From Candidatus Hodarchaeota archaeon (GTDB lineage: Archaea; Asgardarchaeota; Heimdallarchaeia; Hodarchaeales; Hodarchaeaceae): DNA of 8,550 nt. Below the pieces are notes generated by a model, which did no database searches, was not told the origin of the DNA, and saw only the letters and a list, made by a program, of their open reading frames with translations. Positions 6,658-8,550 of the stretch are shown here, piece after piece. Both the position numbers and the translations under genes were made by a program. The stretch's first letter is position 1, and each line of letters opens with the position of its first letter. The stretch is from the NCBI GenBank assembly GCA_016840305.1, contig JAEOSP010000288.1, forward strand, positions 1-8,550, in the 5' to 3' direction.

Positions 6658-7739
6658 GGAGTTTGTGACTGCATTTCTCCTCCACAAAAAATGCAATTAC
6701 TCATACCACCAGCTTCAATTGACGAGTAGCAATCAGCACAAACTATCCGAAAGCATTGGATGCATTGTAAATGTGGGGTAGAAATTGATATTTCTCCCTC
6801 ATGGATATGACAAGTAATTTTATCTGAACCTAGTATTAAATAGTCATCTAATACTGTATCAAACGTACCTGATGTTTCTAAAAAACCTTGGATTAATTGT
6901 TGTTCTATCAAATGACTTAATATTGTATTTACAAGAGGAATTTCTAGTTTAGTGATTTTTGCTATGCGTTGTAATGAGATTTGTTTTTCTCCTTCGATCT
7001 CGTGAATCATTACAATAGTGTCTTTGATTGCCTTTTTATGTTTTTCAACGGCTCTCTCCTGCTTTCTATAGTCAAGAAATGTCTTGGTATTATCTTTTAA
7101 CGTATTGAGAGACCATCGGCGTTTATTAAGAGTTTTTAAATCTTCAACGATGTCAGTAGAAACAGCTTTTATACCTTTATGGGAAATTTTCGTTCTTTTT
7201 TCCCTATAATAATCAGCTATAGATGATTTTGCGATTTTAGGATCGACAACGGAACTTACGTCCTCCTTTTTGAAGATACGGGGAACTGGAATAAGCTCTC
7301 CTTTGCAGAAAGGGCAGATATCACTTTGAGCACTCTGAAAACAAGAACTACAAATGAATCGAAGACATCTAATACATTGAAAGTGTAATTCAAAGATTGA
7401 ATGAGGTGTTTGATCAATTTGACATAGATATGAATCTTGTCTTAGGATCAAATGATTATCTTCAATTACACCATCAAAAAGCCTTTGTCTGGTTAACTCT
7501 TGAATGATTAGAATTATTTCTGCTTCTGAAAGATTTGCCTCCAGTGCAATCTCAACAATCGCAATTCGACCACCATGTAACTTATTTAGCCGAGAAACGG
7601 TAGAAAATGTACGTTTAATGGGGTGTGACGAGATTTTATACTCTTTTTCATACTTATAAAAACTATCGACTTCCTGATCAACAATACGCTTGATGGATGA
7701 GCGTATTCGATCTGTAAAGCTTGTACTGTTTCGAGACAT
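6654..7739 (-). CDS. Duplicated winged-helix plus zinc-finger protein (RING/B-box-like spacing), function unknown
   Basis: I do not recognise a named family. The 361 residues contain one unit twice: a winged-helix-like segment (about 54-100 and 248-303), then a zinc module. The metal ligands align one to one: C106, H119, C122, C125, C130, C133, C142, C145 in copy one and C310, H323, C326, C329, C334, C337, C349, C352 in copy two. The spacing is C-x12-H-x2-C-x2-C-x4-C-x2-C-x8/11-C-x2-C. Eight ligands in four pairs suggest a two-zinc cross-brace fold, as in RING, B-box or FYVE fingers, but the order matches none exactly. A basic, probably helical linker (about 165-245) joins the copies. There is no signal peptide or membrane segment, so it is probably cytosolic. 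Roles could be DNA binding or protein-protein adaptor work, including ubiquitin-like pathways; none is shown. There is no Shine-Dalgarno site, which fits a nearly leaderless mRNA. Confidence 0.8.
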   Translation of the reverse strand: MSRNSTSFTDRIRSSIKRIVDQEVDSFYKYEKEYKISSHPIKRTFSTVSRLNKLHGGRIAIVEIALEANLSEAEIILIIQELTRQRLFDGVIEDNHLILRQDSYLCQIDQTPHSIFELHFQCIRCLRFICSSCFQSAQSDICPFCKGELIPVPRIFKKEDVSSVVDPKIAKSSIADYYREKRTKISHKGIKAVSTDIVEDLKTLNKRRWSLNTLKDNTKTFLDYRKQERAVEKHKKAIKDTIVMIHEIEGEKQISLQRIAKITKLEIPLVNTILSHLIEQQLIQGFLETSGTFDTVLDDYLILGSDKITCHIHEGEISISTPHLQCIQCFRIVCADCYSSIEAGGMSNCIFCGGEMQSQTP

Positions 7740-7765
7740 TGTTCAAACACAACAGGCTATTAACT

Positions 7766-7775
7766 AATATTTAAG
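7766..7775 (-). promoter_or_regulatory. TATA-like box for the zinc/winged-helix gene
   Basis: CTTAAATATT on the minus strand, preceded by AAAATAAGT, is centred about 31 bases before the ATG at 7739. Transcription would start only about 5 bases before the start codon. That agrees with the absence of a Shine-Dalgarno sequence and points to a nearly leaderless transcript. Confidence 0.45.
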
Positions 7776-7816
7776 ACTTATTTTGTAGGATTATTATCTC
7801 AAGGCCTTTATCTTTT

Positions 7817-7862
7817 TTCCAGAAAGGTAATCTATAAATCCTTTCGTCGTTTCTATCTGGAA
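7817..7862. repeat. Bulged inverted repeat upstream of the zinc/winged-helix gene
   Basis: TTCCAG (7817-7822) can pair with CTGGAA (7857-7862), and stacked on it AAAGG (7823-7827) can pair with CCTTT (7840-7844) around a 12-base loop, leaving a 12-base bulge on one side. It lies between the small ORF and the promoter-like box of the zinc/winged-helix gene. There is no T-run after it on the minus strand, so it is not a typical terminator. Confidence 0.3.
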
Positions 7863-7872
7863 TCCAACTGGT

Positions 7873-8040
7873 TCATTTACGGTTCTTTTTTTCTTGTCGT
7901 CGTGAGGGGATAAGTACAAGTGTAAGAGTTAGTAGTAAGGAAATCCAACCTATAGCTGTTGCTGAATTTGTGGTTGTTGTTACTGTTGAAATTTGGGAAG
8001 ATGAAAGTAGAAAATAAAAGAAAAAGCGTTGTGCATCCAA
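7873..8040 (-). other. Overlapping frame encoding a Thr-rich stretch and C-terminal membrane anchor
   Basis: In the frame ending at TGA 7873-7875, 55 codons are open from a TTG at 8040 (directly after a TAA). The stretch STVTTTTNSATA is followed by the hydrophobic segment IGWISLLLTLTLVLI and the basic tail PSRRQEKKNRK. A Thr/Ser-rich linker, membrane helix and Arg/Lys tail in this order is typical of archaeal surface-protein C termini, including those handled by archaeosortases. No PGF-type motif is visible. It is more protein-like than the same bases in the 7877-8071 frame, hence the suspicion of a frameshifted gene. Confidence 0.35.
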
Positions 8041-8071
8041 TTAAGAGGATCTTGGGAATTTCTTTCACCAT
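7877..8071 (-). CDS. Small ORF with signal-peptide-like N terminus, possibly frameshifted
   Basis: This 64-residue frame begins MVKEIPK and continues with a hydrophobic stretch (about 8-25, ILLIGCTTLFLLFSTFIF), a good signal peptide or membrane segment with positive charges in front. After that the sequence turns polar and nondescript (N- and T-rich) to the end. Upstream there is a GGTGA only about 4 bases before the ATG, made by a direct duplication of ATGGTGAAA (8063-8071 and 8073-8081). The downstream two thirds overlap another frame that looks like a Thr-rich linker plus a membrane anchor, so the true product may use both frames through a one-base error or mutation. It matches no family I know. 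It may be a real small membrane protein, a decayed surface protein or noise. Confidence 0.33.
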   Translation of the reverse strand: MVKEIPKILLIGCTTLFLLFSTFIFPNFNSNNNHKFSNSYRLDFLTTNSYTCTYPLTTTRKKEP

Positions 8072-8331
8072 TTTTCACCATTATTTAATTTATTACGGAT
8101 TATATTGGTTTTGTTTTAAAGTTGTTTGAGCTAATATTTACAAATTAAAAATTACTAAACAAGGGTTGATAATAGTTAAATAAATGAACACCTTGCTTCA
8201 TATTTTTTTCTGAATACAAAACGTATCCAAAAAAAATTCGGAGCAATGTTAAGTTTGTCAGTTTTACAAAATTATTCCTGATAAAATTTGCATTTGCTTT
8301 AAATGAATAAATCAAATAGCTAAAGATAAGC

Positions 8332-8365
8332 CAGAATTTTCAGGATTAGCGAGGAGGAAATTCTG
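8332..8365. repeat. 8-base inverted repeat with an SD-like loop
   Basis: CAGAATTT (8332-8339) pairs perfectly with AAATTCTG (8358-8365) around an 18-base loop that contains GAGGAGG (8351-8357), a near-perfect Shine-Dalgarno sequence on the + strand. No ATG, GTG or TTG follows at a usable distance in an open frame: the bases after it read ATTCTGATATAG. It may be a structured RNA element, a remnant of a lost gene start, or chance. Confidence 0.3.
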
Positions 8366-8441
8366 ATATAGCCGTTATCGAATAATAACCTCAGAATCAA
8401 GATCAAAAACGGAATAGTCATGGAGATATACAAAGCTAAAA

Positions 8442-8449
8442 TTTTTTAA
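8442..8449 (+). promoter_or_regulatory. TATA-like box before the putative gene at the right edge
   Basis: TTTTTTAA, preceded by GCTAAAA, is centred about 33 bases before the ATG at 8479, close to the geometry of the box in front of the zinc/winged-helix gene. It would give a leader of only a few bases. The match is loose, and its support depends on the uncertain gene downstream. Confidence 0.28.
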
Positions 8450-8478
8450 CTCAGACGAAGTTTCAAAAATAGAGGCTC

Positions 8479-8550
8479 ATGGATAGTCTAATGAAGAAAA
8501 AGCCAAACTTAAAATTGTTACAATTACTCTGTGCTGGGGAAGGAGTAGAT
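8479..8550 (+). CDS. Possible N terminus of a gene running off the right edge
   Basis: From the first ATG after an in-frame TAG (8470-8472), 24 codons are open to the window end. They begin MDSLMKKKPN and continue LKLLQLLCAG, a helix-like start with no signal peptide. AGAGG lies only 3 bases before this ATG, too close to be a normal ribosome site. A second ATG at 8491 is an alternative start. A TATA-like box at 8442-8449 would suit a nearly leaderless mRNA. Too short to assign any family, and chance is a real alternative. Confidence 0.35.
   Translation, partial: MDSLMKKKPNLKLLQLLCAGEGVD

Larger units (their letters stand above)
8082..8478. other. AT-rich spacer without a recognisable gene
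   Basis: About 400 bases with only very short frames on both strands and no tRNA-like, CRISPR-like or insertion-sequence features that I can see. It holds poly-A and poly-T tracts (for example 8205-8211 and 8229-8236), one 8-base stem (8332-8365) and a weaker GTTAT/ATAAC stem near 8374-8389. It may contain the promoter region for divergent transcription of the small minus-strand ORF and a + strand gene starting near 8479. Confidence 0.5.

Noticed and set aside
7991..7997. Possible -1 slippery heptamer C CCA AAT in the small minus-strand ORF
   Set aside because: A -1 shift here meets a TAA within a few codons; the anchor-like frame needs a +1 shift, so the heptamer cannot explain it.
8072..8550. 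tRNA, CRISPR array or transposon end
   Set aside because: No cloverleaf elements, no regularly spaced repeats and no long terminal inverted repeats or target duplications were found by eye.

Overview
The window looks like AT-rich archaeal DNA. Three things point that way: an ADP-forming acetyl-CoA synthetase with alpha and beta halves in one chain, archaeal-type TATA-like boxes about 26-33 bases before several starts, and a free-standing P-loop/DRTGG protein of the kind common in archaea. A duplicated winged-helix plus treble-clef-like zinc protein, and a possible signal-peptide/C-terminal-anchor mini-protein, would fit an Asgard-type archaeon. That placement is inference from gene style; there is no rRNA or other marker here to confirm it.

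Layout. The left edge (3-206, + strand) is the C-terminal tail of an SGNH/GDSL-type hydrolase. It converges on a co-directional minus-strand block spanning 6472 down to 248. In transcription order the block encodes a CoA-transferase/acetyl-CoA hydrolase fused to a GNAT acetyltransferase (6472-4574), an ADP-forming acyl-CoA synthetase (4504-2348), a dethiobiotin-synthetase-like P-loop plus DRTGG protein equivalent to the regulatory front half of phosphotransacetylase (2351-1287), and a ribokinase (1207-248). Upstream of the block, also on the minus strand, lies a 361-residue duplicated winged-helix/zinc protein (7739-6654). It has its own promoter-like box and a terminator-like hairpin, so it is probably a separate unit. 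From 7740 to the right edge the DNA is poor in genes. It holds a small signal-peptide-like ORF (8071-7877) that overlaps, in another frame, a Thr-rich segment plus membrane anchor (8040-7873), then about 400 bases of AT-rich spacer with a hairpin, and possibly the first 24 codons of a + strand gene at 8479.

How the genes fit together. The CoA-transferase moves CoA between acyl-CoAs and carboxylates, and the synthetase turns acyl-CoA + ADP + Pi into acid + ATP (or the reverse), so together they are an acyl-CoA/acetate energy module. In bacteria the same physiology is controlled by the N-terminal half of Pta and by Pat-type GNAT lysine acetyltransferases, the latter usually fused to an ADP-forming-synthetase-like protein. 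Here both kinds of control domain surround the archaeal synthetase, but with different partners: the Pta-type module is free-standing and its start overlaps the synthetase stop, while the Pat-type GNAT is attached to the CoA-transferase. This partner swap is the most interesting system in the window. Ribokinase may link the block to ribose salvage, or may just be a downstream neighbour.
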